A stretch of DNA of 64,000 nt from Caenorhabditis remanei (taxonomy: Eukaryota; Nematoda; Chromadorea; Rhabditida; Rhabditidae): contig NC_071333.1 of NCBI RefSeq assembly GCF_010183535.1, positions 1,736,001-1,800,000 on the forward strand, read 5' to 3'. Below, piece after piece: positions 12,229 to 23,800 of the stretch. The notes beneath the pieces were generated by a model. It was given only the letters and a program-made list of their open reading frames with translations, did not search any database and had not been told where the DNA came from. A program made the translations under genes and the position numbers. The first letter of the stretch is position 1; each line of letters opens with the position of its first letter.

Positions 12229-13276
12229 ATGTCGAGTGATTTCCCTCTTTTCCGTCTTCCAGAGAAAGCATTAAAACTTGTGATTCAATGTATGGAGTAT
12301 ATTGAAATGTAAGTTTTTATCAGAAGTGGTCTTTAAAAAAGTTATGTTTTTCAGTGTCGGATTCTCACTCGTGTCGAACAAAACTAAAGAAATTGTCAGA
12401 TCTATCAACTTAAAAATCGAACAAATCAGTCTGACAGTGGACGATGTCATCAGCATTCGATTTGACCCAGATGAAGATGGACCGTCAACCATGGTATGGA
12501 GTTTTTGGCCGAAAGACAACAATAACACCGTACCGATTCCGGTTTATATGCCGGCTCGTGTGACAGCGATGCGTGATGTGGACACTCAGCAAAACTTTGT
12601 GGAATATCAGAATCCAGGACTTAGCATCGAAAAATGGGTGGAGCACGTTCAGTATATATTCTACTCTTCGGAAATTGACTACCTCGCATTTGCCGATGAA
12701 ACATGTAAATTTGATTGGATTTCTCTGAAAGATGCACTTAGAAAATTCAAGATTCTTATACTGTTTTTCCAAGATTTTTGTAGTTTGGAGTGTGCACAAC
12801 TGGCAATGAGACATTTCCCATCGGTTAGATCTGTGACTTCTTTCTCTCCAAGTTTCAATGATCCCAGCCAGTACAGACACATTCTGATCCAAAATTTGGA
12901 TATATTGTCTCTTGGATACGAAGATATGTCTTTGAAAATTGGATTGGATGACCTTTTAATGATGAATAGTAAGACCATATCAATTAAGTCTCCAACTCTA
13001 ACCGGGAAAATGGTGAACCAGTTTTTCAAGCATTGGATCAAAGGGTCGAACCCGAGAATGGAATTCGCACATTTTGAATTTGTCAATAATCAACTTTTGA
13101 ATAAGGAAACTCTTTTGAAAGGCTTGTATTATGAAGACGTACGATTGAATTCACCTATGAGAGAGAACGTAGAAGTTGATGGCTATGATATCGTTCGAAA
13201 CGGCGGAACTGCGGGAACAATTTCAATTGAACAAACTGATCAAGGACGCAATGTTTATTTTCAAATTTTCGAATAA
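12229..13276 (+). CDS. F-box/FBA_2 protein (gene C)
   Basis: Exons 12229-12308 and 12355-13276; 46 bp intron; 333 residues, intact. The F-box occupies about residues 5-45 (FPLFRLPEKALKLVIQCMEY, then VGFSLVSNKTKEIVRS). The middle contains IPVYMPARVTAMRD and NPGLSIEKWVEHVQYIF, shared by the whole cluster. The FBA_2 core at about 205-270 has IGLDDLLMMNSK and NQFFKHWIKGSNPRMEF. The predicted role is an SCF ligase receptor. Tandem paralog of B; the bodies match along their whole length, while the last 40 residues are the most variable. Its 3' end (ACAAACTGATCAAGG...) is also the parent type of the plus-strand fragment at 32.4-32.9 kb. Confidence 0.88.
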
Positions 13277-13559
13277 TTCCAACTTGCTATCGTATTAAAT
13301 TATTTTCATATGTATTACCTGATTATTATCTGTTTTTATGTTGACCAACTTACTTTATGTTTTGAGTAAATAAATTTTGTCAAAGGTGACTTGAAATGCA
13401 CAAAACACTTTTAGAAAAATAATTGAAACTTGAGATTCAAAAAAGTTTATTGAATTTTGTAACTGCACAGTCATTTCTAGTAAAAACATGGACAAATCGG
13501 TATGTTGCTTGCTTATTTTATTTGAAGTTAAAGTAATCAGATTCCAGAGCAAGTTTCAG

Positions 13560-13945
13560 AATCTGACTCAAAGATTATCTCAATGCTTTCAATTTTCAGG
13601 AAAAGTTTAAATGAATAGAATGTATCTTTGGAGAATCAGGAGTGCGAGTACAGGAGGACACCATGTCTCCCTTCAGATTATTGCAGTTACAACCACAATT
13701 TTTGCCGTCACTAGTAGTTTTAATTGTATAAATAATTTTTGAAATAATTTAAATCTAAAAACATCATTTTAAGAACCTGGTATTCCAAAACATTTATCCT
13801 ATGCTTTCATTTTTCAAGATTAGTTAAAATAAATGGAATATACCTAGGGAGAGCTAGGAATGCGTGTACAAAGGGAAACCAAGACTCCCTTCAGACTATT
13901 GCAGTTGCGACCACCATTCTTGCCGGTACCAGTAGTTTCAATTAT
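13560..13945 (-). repeat. Tandem duplicated cysteine-containing exon-like segment
   Basis: Two diverged copies about 185 bp apart. On the minus strand the 13.6-13.74 kb copy reads SDGKNCGCNCNNLKGD then SSCTRTPDSPK. The 13.85-13.95 kb copy reads GKNGGRNCNSLKG then LCTRIPSSP and stops. They look like alternative or decayed 3' exons of a small secreted protein. I do not recognise the family. The upstream exons could be among the minus-strand pieces at 14.6-16.8 kb, but this is unproven. Confidence 0.3.
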
Positions 13946-14329
13946 GTTTTCTTCGATCGTTTCAATACCACTTTCGATCGCTTCAATATCAAGCTATTAA
14001 GCAACTTTATAAAAATTTCTAACTGAAAACAGCTTTTTCAGAGCCTGATGTTGCAAAACATTCATTTTGTGGTCACTAGAACTAAACAGCTGTTGCAATG
14101 AGAAGAAAGAGAGAGAGAAGATTTTCATTTCGAACTTTTTGGAAAAAAAGATAGAAGAACACTCAATCACGTGAGGCAGCAAAGCCCTGATGGGAATGTT
14201 TACTTTTGATGGGAAAACAAAGTGAAGATATAAGTTTTTCAAAATTCATATATTTCAACAGGTTGTTGAAATAAGAGAACTTTCTACTTTACACTTCAGT
14301 TGATCCTTTGCAAAAAAAAAAGGGAAAAG

Positions 14330-14494
14330 ATGTGTCCTCAATTTTTTGCACTAAGAGAAGAGCTGCCGCCGCTCTTAGCTGCCGTCGCTTTAAAAAACCG
14401 AATTGTTTCGGAGAAAGAAAAGGAGATATTGGAGTTAGGGATCAGAGGACTGCTTTTTGAATCCGGTCGACTCGCCGAAGAAAGAAAGTCCTAA
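14330..14494 (+). CDS. Small uncharacterised ORF
   Basis: From an ATG at 14330 it encodes about 54 residues (starts MCPQFFALREELPPLLAAVA) with a charged, helix-prone C-terminal half (EKEKEILELGIRGLLFE). No paralog and no domain is recognised. It sits behind a segment resembling 18.36-18.48 kb. It may be chance. Confidence 0.2.
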   Translation: MCPQFFALREELPPLLAAVALKNRIVSEKEKEILELGIRGLLFESGRLAEERKS

Positions 14495-14607
14495 AAAAAC
14501 GGTTCCGACTGAAAAATATATGAATCATCAGTTACCAGATTGCTTCAAGTAGCTCGAAGCAATGTTTAAGATTGAAAAATGGGTAGTTATATGAAAATGA
14601 AGTCCAA

Positions 14608-14950
14608 CTAGCTTATATTTTCCCCTTGGTGAAGTTCAGTAAAAGCTTTTATACATTGAAAAAAAATTTTATTTTTTAGAAACCGAAAACATTTTTTGAA
14701 CGTGTTAGAAAATTTTTTTAAAAATAGGATTCCATGAAGTGATTCGATTGGATGGAAATGTGCTTGAGAGTGATTCGCCGTCTGGTAAATCAACACAGCT
14801 CGGACCACCATCCCGAAAGCAACAATTCCTATCATTAATCCAAGGACAGCTCCAACAGTTGCACGCCATCCTGAAGCAAGGGAAATCATAAAATTGTGTT
14901 GTGGATGTTTCTGATAGAATTGTTCCGGTCATTTGAGCCTGGCCATCCAA
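14608..14950 (-). pseudogene. Possible membrane-protein exon fragment
   Basis: A minus-strand frame gives ATVGAVLGLMIGIVAFGMVV, a good single membrane helix, followed by RAVLIYQTANHSQ. The segment upstream of it (to 14950) changes frame near a TTGCTTCAG acceptor-like site, so the exon may start there. No partner exons are certain. It may belong with the two-helix piece at 16.3-16.8 kb. The family is not recognised. Confidence 0.25.
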
Positions 14951-15015
14951 GTCTTTCTACTCAAATTCAAACTACATTGTCTCTACCATACCGTAGGTGC
15001 TTATATCAAACTAGT

Positions 15016-15334
15016 ATACCGCAAAAACTGTAATAGAATCGCCCCTTTAATAGAGGCGCCTCTTCAATAAGCTTGAGCTATTTTTTATGGTGTTCAGTCA
15101 TTCTTTTTCTAAGTTTGGAGAAAAAAACAAAACAAAACCTTTTTTCGTTCAAAGTACTGCAAATTTTGCGGGTTTCGTGTAATTTGTTCAGTGAAAATGT
15201 TAATTTGGTTGGAAATTGCTGACTTAAAAGTTCAAAAAATTTCCAAACGAACAGTTTCAAAAATATAGGCGCAGCTGCAAACGAGGGTTGAAAAATAGTG
15301 GCACATGCACCTTTATTACAGTTTTTACGGTATT
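15016..15334. repeat. Short inverted-repeat element
   Basis: The left end ATACCGCAAAAACTGTAATA (15016 on) is the inverse of the right end around 15312-15334 (TATTACAGTTTTTACGGTAT). It is 319 bp with no coding content, so a MITE. Confidence 0.55.
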
Positions 15335-15469
15335 GGCACAACAGCTCTACCGAAACCCAAAAATTAAGTGTAAAATTGAGAAGCTCAGTAAAAGAGGGAT
15401 ATTTTTCAAGGAAATTTCGGTGGAGCGTAGTTATACAGTACCAGCCAGAATAAATCATATTTTGCGTTT

Positions 15470-15890
15470 TTCAGTTGAAAATTTTTTATTTTTTGTAGTT
15501 GGCAACTTTTCCGTACTAAAATTTCTCTTGACATTTATGGCTATTATAAGACGACAGCTCAAAAATCGCAATTTTGCTCTGAATTGGGCCGATTTGATGA
15601 AGAAATTACTTAGTCGATATGTAACTTACTAGGGAGCATCCGTGCGGCAAACTACAAAAATGGAGTTCTACTCTTGGTCTGTTCTTGCTCTGAATTGGGC
15701 CGATTTGATGAAGAAATTACTTAGTCGATATGTAACTTACTAGGGAGCATCCGTGCGGCAAACTACAAAAATGGAGTTCTACTCTTGGTCTGTTCGGTCT
15801 TGTAAAAAGTTATTTTGTGGGACAGTTAGTTTTACTACGTCACATTCTTAAAGTTTGGTATTTTCGACTGAAAAATGCGTAATATGAGCT
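15470..15890. repeat. Palindromic MITE copy with an internal tandem duplication
   Basis: Carries the 51.3 kb family core ('ttttgtagttggcaactttt', 'gtcgatatgtaacttactag') and the terminal GGTACTGTA near 15890. A 111 bp unit is repeated twice in tandem, about 15575-15685 and 15686-15796, apparently without mismatch, so it is a recent slippage or unequal-exchange event. Confidence 0.65.
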
Positions 15891-16349
15891 ATTTTTGGTC
15901 GGTACTGTAGCTGTGGTTGAAGGGTTTTTGAAATTTTTGAAAAAAATAATATTTTACAGTAAGAATATCATTTTTCATAAGTAGATCCAGTATTTTTAGA
16001 CTACTGCAATCAAAATTTATGTTTCTTGTAAAGAATGTTATTGTCGGTTCGCGAACACTCACGGGGTGCTGTTAGGGACATGTAATTTGCTGGGATGGGT
16101 CTTGCAACGGAGATCGAGTTTTACCGTATTTTTCAGCTTTGCAGTTTAAAAATTGAACTGCAAATTACATTGAAACATGTTCTCCGATGCGAGACCTATC
16201 CAAACAAATTCCATGCGCCTTTAACACTACCCGGTGAGTGTTCGGTATCCGATGATAAAAGCGTCTTCCGTAGAAAATTGTCAAGAATTGTTTCTCAAAT
16301 TAGGACACCGGGATATTGGTTAAGAGCATGGTGTTAATTGTTTCACTTA

Positions 16350-16800
16350 TTATGAGAATATGTAGTTTTTCCATTCAAACTCACGCATTCCGATATCCTG
16401 AAGATCACAGCAGGTGCCGCTGTCATTGAGAGAATCTCTATTAGCAAAAAACAACAATTTTCCAATCTCCCTCGTGTTCATTTGAAACAATTCGTTGCCA
16501 TCAATCAAAATCATTTTTCCAAACAACATGTGGTGAAGTGGTGGTTTGGTTGACTGCACGCGTAGAGTTCCATTCAATGAAGAGAAATCCAATGAGGAGG
16601 CTGAGCACAATTGTCCGAAGAACATCTGAAATGTTTTTTTTGGAAATGTTGGTTGGATTTGCGACTAACTAGTTTCTTCCACGGAGATGAACCAGATTGC
16701 AATACTCGTCAGAACTACGAGAGTGTTGAAGATCAGCCATCTGGATTCATTGCCAGTCGGATCCCATTCATTTTTCACATCACTTTTTTCTGGAAGAAAA
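16350..16800 (-). pseudogene. Possible two-helix membrane protein, partial
   Basis: After a TTTCTTCCAG-like acceptor near 16795, a minus-strand exon encodes a segment with WLIFNTLVVLTSIAIWFISV. A donor-like GTTAGT and a TTTCAG acceptor at 16624-16626 join it in phase to VLRTIVLSLLIGFLFIEWNS, a second helix, followed by a Thr-rich stretch and a stop. A different downstream frame remains open to 16350. No family is recognised and no start codon is secured. Confidence 0.25.
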
Positions 16801-16839
16801 TTTCGTCTTCCATGTGCATTCAAAAAGTTTTAATGTGAG

Positions 16840-19357
16840 TTCAGGAACAGAGCCAGTTGAGAACTGCTTTTTTCATTTTTTAATTTTTCTTGTAATTACT
16901 TTCATCATCCTCTAAAATATCCCAGTTTCAAAAGTATAAATTTAAAAAAAAACTCTGATTTATCGCTGGGCTGATCAGCAGAGACGGATAATGTGTAACA
17001 CTCACCCCGTGAGATGCGAATGTGATGAAACAGCTGTTCTAATTGCCACCATCCAGAATAAATAACATTAGGATTCAAAAATAATCAGATAGAAAATACA
17101 AACAATAATATCGACATCCATACAGTATAACGTCTGACTATCTGAAATAACTTTTTTGAAATAACTCTAACATACCTTTAATACTCACCTTCAAAAATCA
17201 AATACAAAAAATCCAAGGATTCACAAAAAATCAACAATACAATACATTGCTTCGACTTCTAACCAGAAAGAAGTCTGAAAAATTAGTTTTTGATTATTAA
17301 AAACAGAAGAATTAACCAACTCACCTTATGATATCACCTATTGCAAGAGGAATGAAAAAAAAGAGAGAGAAGAAAGAGCGAGAAGAGAGAGGGAGAGAAA
17401 GAAAAGTGAGTTGGCCGATACCCGTGTTCTCTGCTGTATATCAGTTTTCCACATACCCTCATCACCGAAATGATAGTTGATACGTGCGTATCAGTTCACG
17501 ACTAGTGTTGTCTCATCAATTCTCTCTCCCCGATATCTGAATATTTGAAGAGATTTAGATACGTTTTTCCTTCTGGTGTTTTCCATCACTTTTACCAAAA
17601 AAAAAGGTTGAGAAAGAGATCATGTCTATGTCAAAATAAATTTTCAACTTGTCATTGAGCTCTAGTATGAAAAATCACTTGTGTTCCTGAAGGCTGAAAT
17701 ACATACGCTAAGAACATCATTTCTTCGTATCACTTATCTGCGTCTCTCTAATCGTACCACCCCTTTTTTTTATATTTCCCAGCGCGTATCTCTCATTTTT
17801 GTCCAGCGAACCTCATTATGTTATCTTATCACCACTACGCAGTTTTAATTTCGCCTTCTTTTCTTTTTTGTTGTGGATTTTCCCACATTATAGGCATTGT
17901 GTGGACTACAAATATCAAAAATATAACTTTGTTTTAGTAGTTGGTCATATTTTTGTGGGTGCATTATATAAAGAGTTACATTACGTATAATTTTTGTCTG
18001 GCTCACTTTTATTGACTCAAAATATTTAAAAGGTGCCCGCAAAAAAAGTGATCAACAAAAACTATAAAAATGTCAAAATGTTTAGATCTATGTAACAACG
18101 GAACTCTACACATAATCAACCACAGAGTATATGCAGAAAGTGGTGAGACACTTATTTTCGCAATTGAACAACTTCTTGAGATAACCGTTTTCTCTTCAGG
18201 ATCTCATTTCTTCGGCGAGTCAACCGGCTTCTAAGAGCCTTTCCCTGTTGCATTGCTCCAATATCTTCTTTTCTTCCTCCGAAACAATTTAGCTTTTATC
18301 AAAGAACAGCAAGCAGTTGACACATGATAGAGTGTTCTTTTCTTTTCTTCTCTTACTTTTTACTTAGTTACTTAGTTAGAGAACCTATCTTCTTTCAGTC
18401 TATTTAGCACTGGATCAAGTGAAGAGTAAAGTAGAAACTTCTCTTACTTTAACAACTCGTTGAAAGATATGAATTTTAGAAAACTTGGTTCTCAGCAAGA
18501 AGAGCGAAAAAAATTTAAAGAGTGTGTTACGGTAAAACTGGATGTCTCGCAAAAAGAAATTTGTATGGATTGTACAGATCAAAAGTAAATATGCATTTTT
18601 GTAGTTGACAATTTTTTGTGTAGGCTCTTTCTAGAGAGTTATAGTAATTTTAATTGAACATCTCAAATCAATTTGAGAAAGACACATACACTGAAATTTG
18701 AATGAAAGCTTTGAGATCGGAGAAGTGAGCATTTATAGGTTTACTTGGAGTTTGTGAGCAGGGGAAAGATGAGCAGCCGGTAAAATAGAGCAATAGCGTG
18801 GTGCAGATGATAGTGTTGGGTATGCGGATAACGGTGTTCAAAAAAAGATTGATAGGAGAAAAAATATTGGTTTTTGAGGCAAAATTAGAAAGCTCTCCAG
18901 GACAGATTCTGCTGTGTTTTGGATCTCGTCTCCATAAAATGCCCCTAAACCGAGATAGCGTGTAGAGCTCGGAGTAGGAAAAATCAATATTACTGGTAGC
19001 CCGTCGGTGCCGTGGATCTTTTAAGATTCATGAATACTTTCTGCATGGCGCTACCGATACCACCTCTCGAGTTATTCGTACGCTTAACTACTGATGCTGA
19101 AAGCTGGGCAGACCACATGTAGATAGCAAAATGATGAAATAATAAAACACATTAGTGTCATCGAGAAACAACTTTACTATTTTGACATATTTATTGAGAG
19201 TAAAGTATAAGAAGGAAAAAAAAAGAAAAACAAGACAAAAAAGACTCATAAATAAGTGGAGGAAAAGAAACTGAATAAAATATGAACCATGGACAGAAAG
19301 AACACAATTTTGAATTATCAATTCATAAAACAGATGTGAAAAAATTAGGAGTGTGAA
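16840..19357. other. Intergenic with promoter-like and MITE debris
   Basis: 17340-17400 is purine-rich. 18200-18480 repeats the upstream segment of the 4.2 and 6.5 kb loci. 18530-18660 is a partial copy of the palindromic MITE ('ttttgtagttgacaattttt'). 18720-19090 is unique sequence of higher complexity without a supported frame. Confidence 0.4.
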
Positions 19358-20785
19358 TCACTTTTTCAGCTTCTTCTGAGTTGTCCCTCCCGCCTCCTGA
19401 TCCTTCTGATTTGCCAATTGTTCGTTGAGATCAAACCACGGATTGAAGTTCCCGAGGAATTCCATAATGTAATCTTTGCCAAAACATTCATCTGGGAGTA
19501 CGAGTTCCTGTTTTACAATAAGATCTTGTCTTTTCTTTACACCTTTGCAGTTGCAAGAAGCGAAAAGAGGCAACTTGAATGGTTTCAGTTGATCGATCAG
19601 ATACTTTCCCTTTGCTTTCTTGTTCAATCGTAAATATTCTTGCTCCGTTTCAGTGTCTGAAAAGTTGAGAATAATCTTCTCTTCTTCAGTGATCTCCAGA
19701 TTTCTGAGTCGTTGCATATCTTCATCCTCGATTAACTTTTCGAATTGATCTCTTCTCAAACTTTTTCCAACATCTCGCTCCTTCGTATTCCACAGTTCGA
19801 TTGTTTTCTCCTCTTCGGCTGTGAAACAAACATCTCTCGCCGGACGCCTTTTCCCAGTCAAAGCTGTATATGTCTGACAAATCAAGCACAATTTCTCATT
19901 AGCACTTGGATTTCTTGAATTTTTCGTGCAGTTAACACATCCGATTCTTGGCTCAAACTCCACAATTGTGCATAATTTGTCTTTGCACATACAGAGGAAA
20001 TTCCAGTAGTTGTGGAACATGAAGTTTCTGATGTATTGGAAGCTGTAGTGGTGCACTTCATCGAGAGAAAAGTTGGGGAGCTGAAAATAGAAAACATTGA
20101 ATTTATAAAAGGATGATGATGGTTTTGTATAACTTACCGCTTTTTGCTGCAAATCTTTCATAGACACCATCTCATTCACTCCATACAACTCCAAGTTGGC
20201 AGTTTGTGCCATACGGGCATGCTTGACTACTAGTGGACGACGTTTCAAAACTTCGTCGATGGTATCCAAACTGTCAGCCATATTGTACTTGTTTTGCATC
20301 AAATGGTGCAAAGCCTCCTCAAACAGTATGTGACCATTGAATTGCCTCCAAATTGGCATAAAGTAGACATCTCTGACATCGTCATGAAACTTCTTTTCTA
20401 ATTTCTTCTTCTCCACCACATTCTTGTTATCAGACTCATAAGGCGACCAGATCCTTTCTTCGCGATCCTTTTCATCCTGATATTTTTGTTTGGGGACAGT
20501 TGAGAGTAGTGTCGGGATTTTGGCTTGAAATTTAACACCCACTCTAATCTTTCCCTTCTTGATTTTTGGTCCCAAATATATCTTCTTTTCTGCTTCAGAT
20601 AATGTGGTAGACAGAGGCTGTTGAAATTGTGAAGCATTCGACATGGTTTCTTCATGTTCCTCATCTCTCTTTGCTTTCTTCTGTCGTGGAACCGATTGAT
20701 TTGTGTTCTGCTCGCCCAGGACATGCCGGGCACGCTTGGCTGACGGTTGAGATGGAGTCACTGCTTTTGACTGTCGTTTTGACAT
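19358..20785 (-). CDS. ELM2-domain nuclear protein, MTA/CoREST corepressor type
   Basis: Exons 20785-20138 and 20080-19358, 456 residues. A basic, probably nuclear-localising N-terminus (SAKRAR, RQKKAKR) is followed by an ELM2 domain at about 79-185. Its signature is KIRVGVKFQAKIP, then RIWSPYES, and EEALHHLMQNKYNMADSLDT. After the intron, FSLDEVHHYSFQYIRN resembles the start of a SANT helix. Cys pairs follow (CMCKDKLC, CVNC, CLIC), which could bind zinc. ELM2 proteins recruit histone deacetylases in MTA and CoREST complexes. The HDAC link here is inferred from the family. The 57 bp intron is a multiple of three without a stop, so retention would add 19 residues. The frame is also open upstream of the ATG, but a TTTTTTCAG acceptor at 20826-20834 suggests a 5' UTR exon. 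The tail is highly charged. Confidence 0.8.
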   Translation of the reverse strand: MSKRQSKAVTPSQPSAKRARHVLGEQNTNQSVPRQKKAKRDEEHEETMSNASQFQQPLSTTLSEAEKKIYLGPKIKKGKIRVGVKFQAKIPTLLSTVPKQKYQDEKDREERIWSPYESDNKNVVEKKKLEKKFHDDVRDVYFMPIWRQFNGHILFEEALHHLMQNKYNMADSLDTIDEVLKRRPLVVKHARMAQTANLELYGVNEMVSMKDLQQKAVSYTKPSSSFYKFNVFYFQLPNFSLDEVHHYSFQYIRNFMFHNYWNFLCMCKDKLCTIVEFEPRIGCVNCTKNSRNPSANEKLCLICQTYTALTGKRRPARDVCFTAEEEKTIELWNTKERDVGKSLRRDQFEKLIEDEDMQRLRNLEITEEEKIILNFSDTETEQEYLRLNKKAKGKYLIDQLKPFKLPLFASCNCKGVKKRQDLIVKQELVLPDECFGKDYIMEFLGNFNPWFDLNEQLANQKDQEAGGTTQKKLKK

Positions 20786-20839
20786 CTTTCCGAGAATAAA
20801 GTTTGTTGAAACACGGTTGTTCAGCTGAAAAAAGTTTTG

Positions 20840-23800
20840 GTTATGTTGGAGGGCGGGTAAAATTGGCATCAAAGCTAAATGAACAGCAAAGAAAGAAAGA
20901 ATAAAGCAAGGATAGAGAAAAATGCAGCACCACTTTTGGTTGCACTGGTCGCAACCCATATTGAGGAATGAATGAATCAAAAATAGAATGGAGATGATTA
21001 GTATTAGTAACTGCATTGTAAACGACGACTCCGCCCAAAACGATGACTCCGCCCCAAGACTAGGTCATCTCACCTTCCTTCCCAATTTATTTTGAGATAC
21101 AATCAGTCATAAACACTGTCAGTTGCAGTATACAGTATCCTAATCTACTCTGAATAGGAAAGTGTACAGTCATAAAAGATCACTGAAACAACCAGTTATA
21201 TTGAAATGAATCTGATGCCTAGGAAAAGTTGGAGATATTCACAGAATTTCATAGCGGGATTGAAAATGATAAAAATGATCTTCAAAATTTGGAAATTAAA
21301 GGAAAAATTTGAAAATGCTTTTTGGAATCTTGGCTTTAAACGGGGGAGTTAGAAAATTCAAACGGGAAAATTAGAACCCTTTTCTAACATGATGTTGAGA
21401 GCCTAGAGTTTTCTGAATTAGACGTCTTGAGTCGGAATCGAAACTGTATCTCAAAATAGAAATTATCTGCTGCGCATCAGTATATGAGCGAGAGGGAAAA
21501 ATTTGTGATTTGAAAATTGGAAAAAAAAAACATTCTGAAAACACAACACGGAAATTGGGTTCTCACGAACGAATTAGTGTGTAACCTCTTTTTTAACTAG
21601 TTTTTTAAAATTTAAATACACATGAAATTTTTTGAATATAGCCTAAGGATGAAAGCCAACATTTTTCTTAACAAAAGTTTTGCGAAAACCATGAGACGAA
21701 AAATGATCAGAATTGGGAAACGTTGGGCATAACTGTATTTAGTATATGTCGACTGATCTATTACAAGAAATAAATGAATGACAAATCGGAAGGAGATGAT
21801 CGTAAACTAAGAATGGAGTCTTTAGTTTAACAGTACTTTGTCATCATTCTACATTTATCTATAATTAGAATCAATCATAAACTGAGTTTTAGTATATAGT
21901 ATACTACCCTACTCTGGTATAGCATCAACAGTCATAAAAGATTTTTAGGTAAGATAAACAGCTACATGTATTGTGAAGAAATGCAATGGGAAAACATGAA
22001 ATTTTAGATCTGGAAAATAATAATGATGCCTAAGAAAAATTATAGCATGAAAACTTCGCTTATCAAAATTAGTTTTGCTTAAAATAAGATTTGCAGTTCG
22101 AGAATAGGAAGAAATGTTTTGAAAACGCTGCGAGCTGGTAAAGGATGGATGAACTCCTTTAGTAGTTACAAATCAGGCAGGGCAGATTAAAAGAGTGAGA
22201 GAGTATAAAAGACGCGAGGAATAGAGACGAGAGAAATCCGACGAGAGAGAGAGAGAGAGAACGGAGGGAATAACGAGAGGGAGACGACGAGGAAGGAATG
22301 AGGAATCGACGAAGGCAGGAACTGACGGAAGAACGTTGAAGAAAGAGGAATAAATAAGATATATTTTTGGGCCTAAATTGTAAGAGAAGACCTGTAATAA
22401 ATGGAAGGAGTTTGAAAGTAGAGGAATGAAGAACACAAGAGATTAGGTGGATTGAAGGATTTATTATATGATTATTACTTAGACAACAAGTTTATTGTCG
22501 AAATTAAGGTGAAAGTTGAGTAATTTTGGGGAGATTCATTTGCCACTGTTTTGGTGGACTTTGTGAGAGTCTAAGGAAACGGAGGGGACGGAATTACAGA
22601 GGAAGATGTTGAAAAGAAGGGAAATTACATTACTAAGTAAAAGGTAAAAAAACATGTAAAAAGGGGACCGGAAAAGAAGTCCCTGCAGCGACGCAATCAC
22701 TTCGAAAATCCCTCGCACATCGAACACATCACATGACGAGAGTGAGGAGACGTCAGAGAAAACGAGGTCCAGTAGAGCGCGGATGCAGCTGACCAGACGA
22801 GAGGGAAGCAGGAAGCAACGAATCCGGGGAAAGGAACGACTGGGAATCTGAAAAGGTCTAATGACAGATAGAGCTTTGCTCTTTTTACTGAAATAGACAT
22901 GTTACAGTGTTTAGGTGACATTATATTAGATTCCGACTTGTGGAAACAATAGATTTCACAACAGAAATAAAGATATGATCATCTCCTGTTCATTCTTCTA
23001 GTTTTTTTTCTGATATGACAACGGTTTCCCAACTCTAATTATTTTTCGTTTCGACTAACTTTTAAAACACTTTTTTCAAGAACTGTTAGGCTTTCAACAT
23101 CAGGCAATGAAAAAGGTTCATACTTAACATTCCAACAAAGAAAAAAGCAGAGACCCATAGTTTTTGAATGAGAGTTAGGCTTTTACCTGAAATCACAATA
23201 TTGCCATATTTCGTCTCTCTCGTAATACAGTACTGGTCATAAAGCATGCAACACTTGCATTTTTTAGTTGAAAATTGTCACATTTGTGAGTGTGGATTGC
23301 CTCACTGGTTGTTTATTTAACGCATAGATCAAAAGTAGATCTTCATTTTTGTAGTTACCACTTTTTTGTTTGAGCACACACTAGTGAGTTATTGGTCGTC
23401 AAAGATATTTCTCGCGACTGCTGTCCGTTTTCAGTGCGAAAAGAGAGATTTTTTGAGCTGTTTATATTGACTATCTGTTACTTCTTAGGATGAACTTGTT
23501 CATAAAAGTTGTCAACTACAAACCTGAAGCTCTATTTGTGATCTGTCTAGTCCATAAACAGTCAATATTATGTGATAATCAGTGAGACCTGTCACACTAC
23601 CAAAGTTGTCCATTTTCTACTAAAAACTGCAAGTATCGCATTCCCACAGCTTTTTCAAATTGTTTTTTCCAATTTTCGCATTGCATACTTTCACTTCTGT
23701 ACAATGTTAATTTTGCTAAATGAATGTTAAGTTCACTATCTAATCTTATGCGTCATAGTCTTCCCCAAATCTAAAATTCCATATCTTCACATTGCACTTT

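Noticed and set aside
22244..22261. (GA)n as a GAGA regulatory element
   Set aside because: A simple repeat with no adjacent gene to support a role.
22165..22960. Possible solo LTR (TATAAAAG, purine-rich body, AATAAA)
   Set aside because: No matching terminal sequence, no target-site duplication and no retroelement coding sequence nearby.
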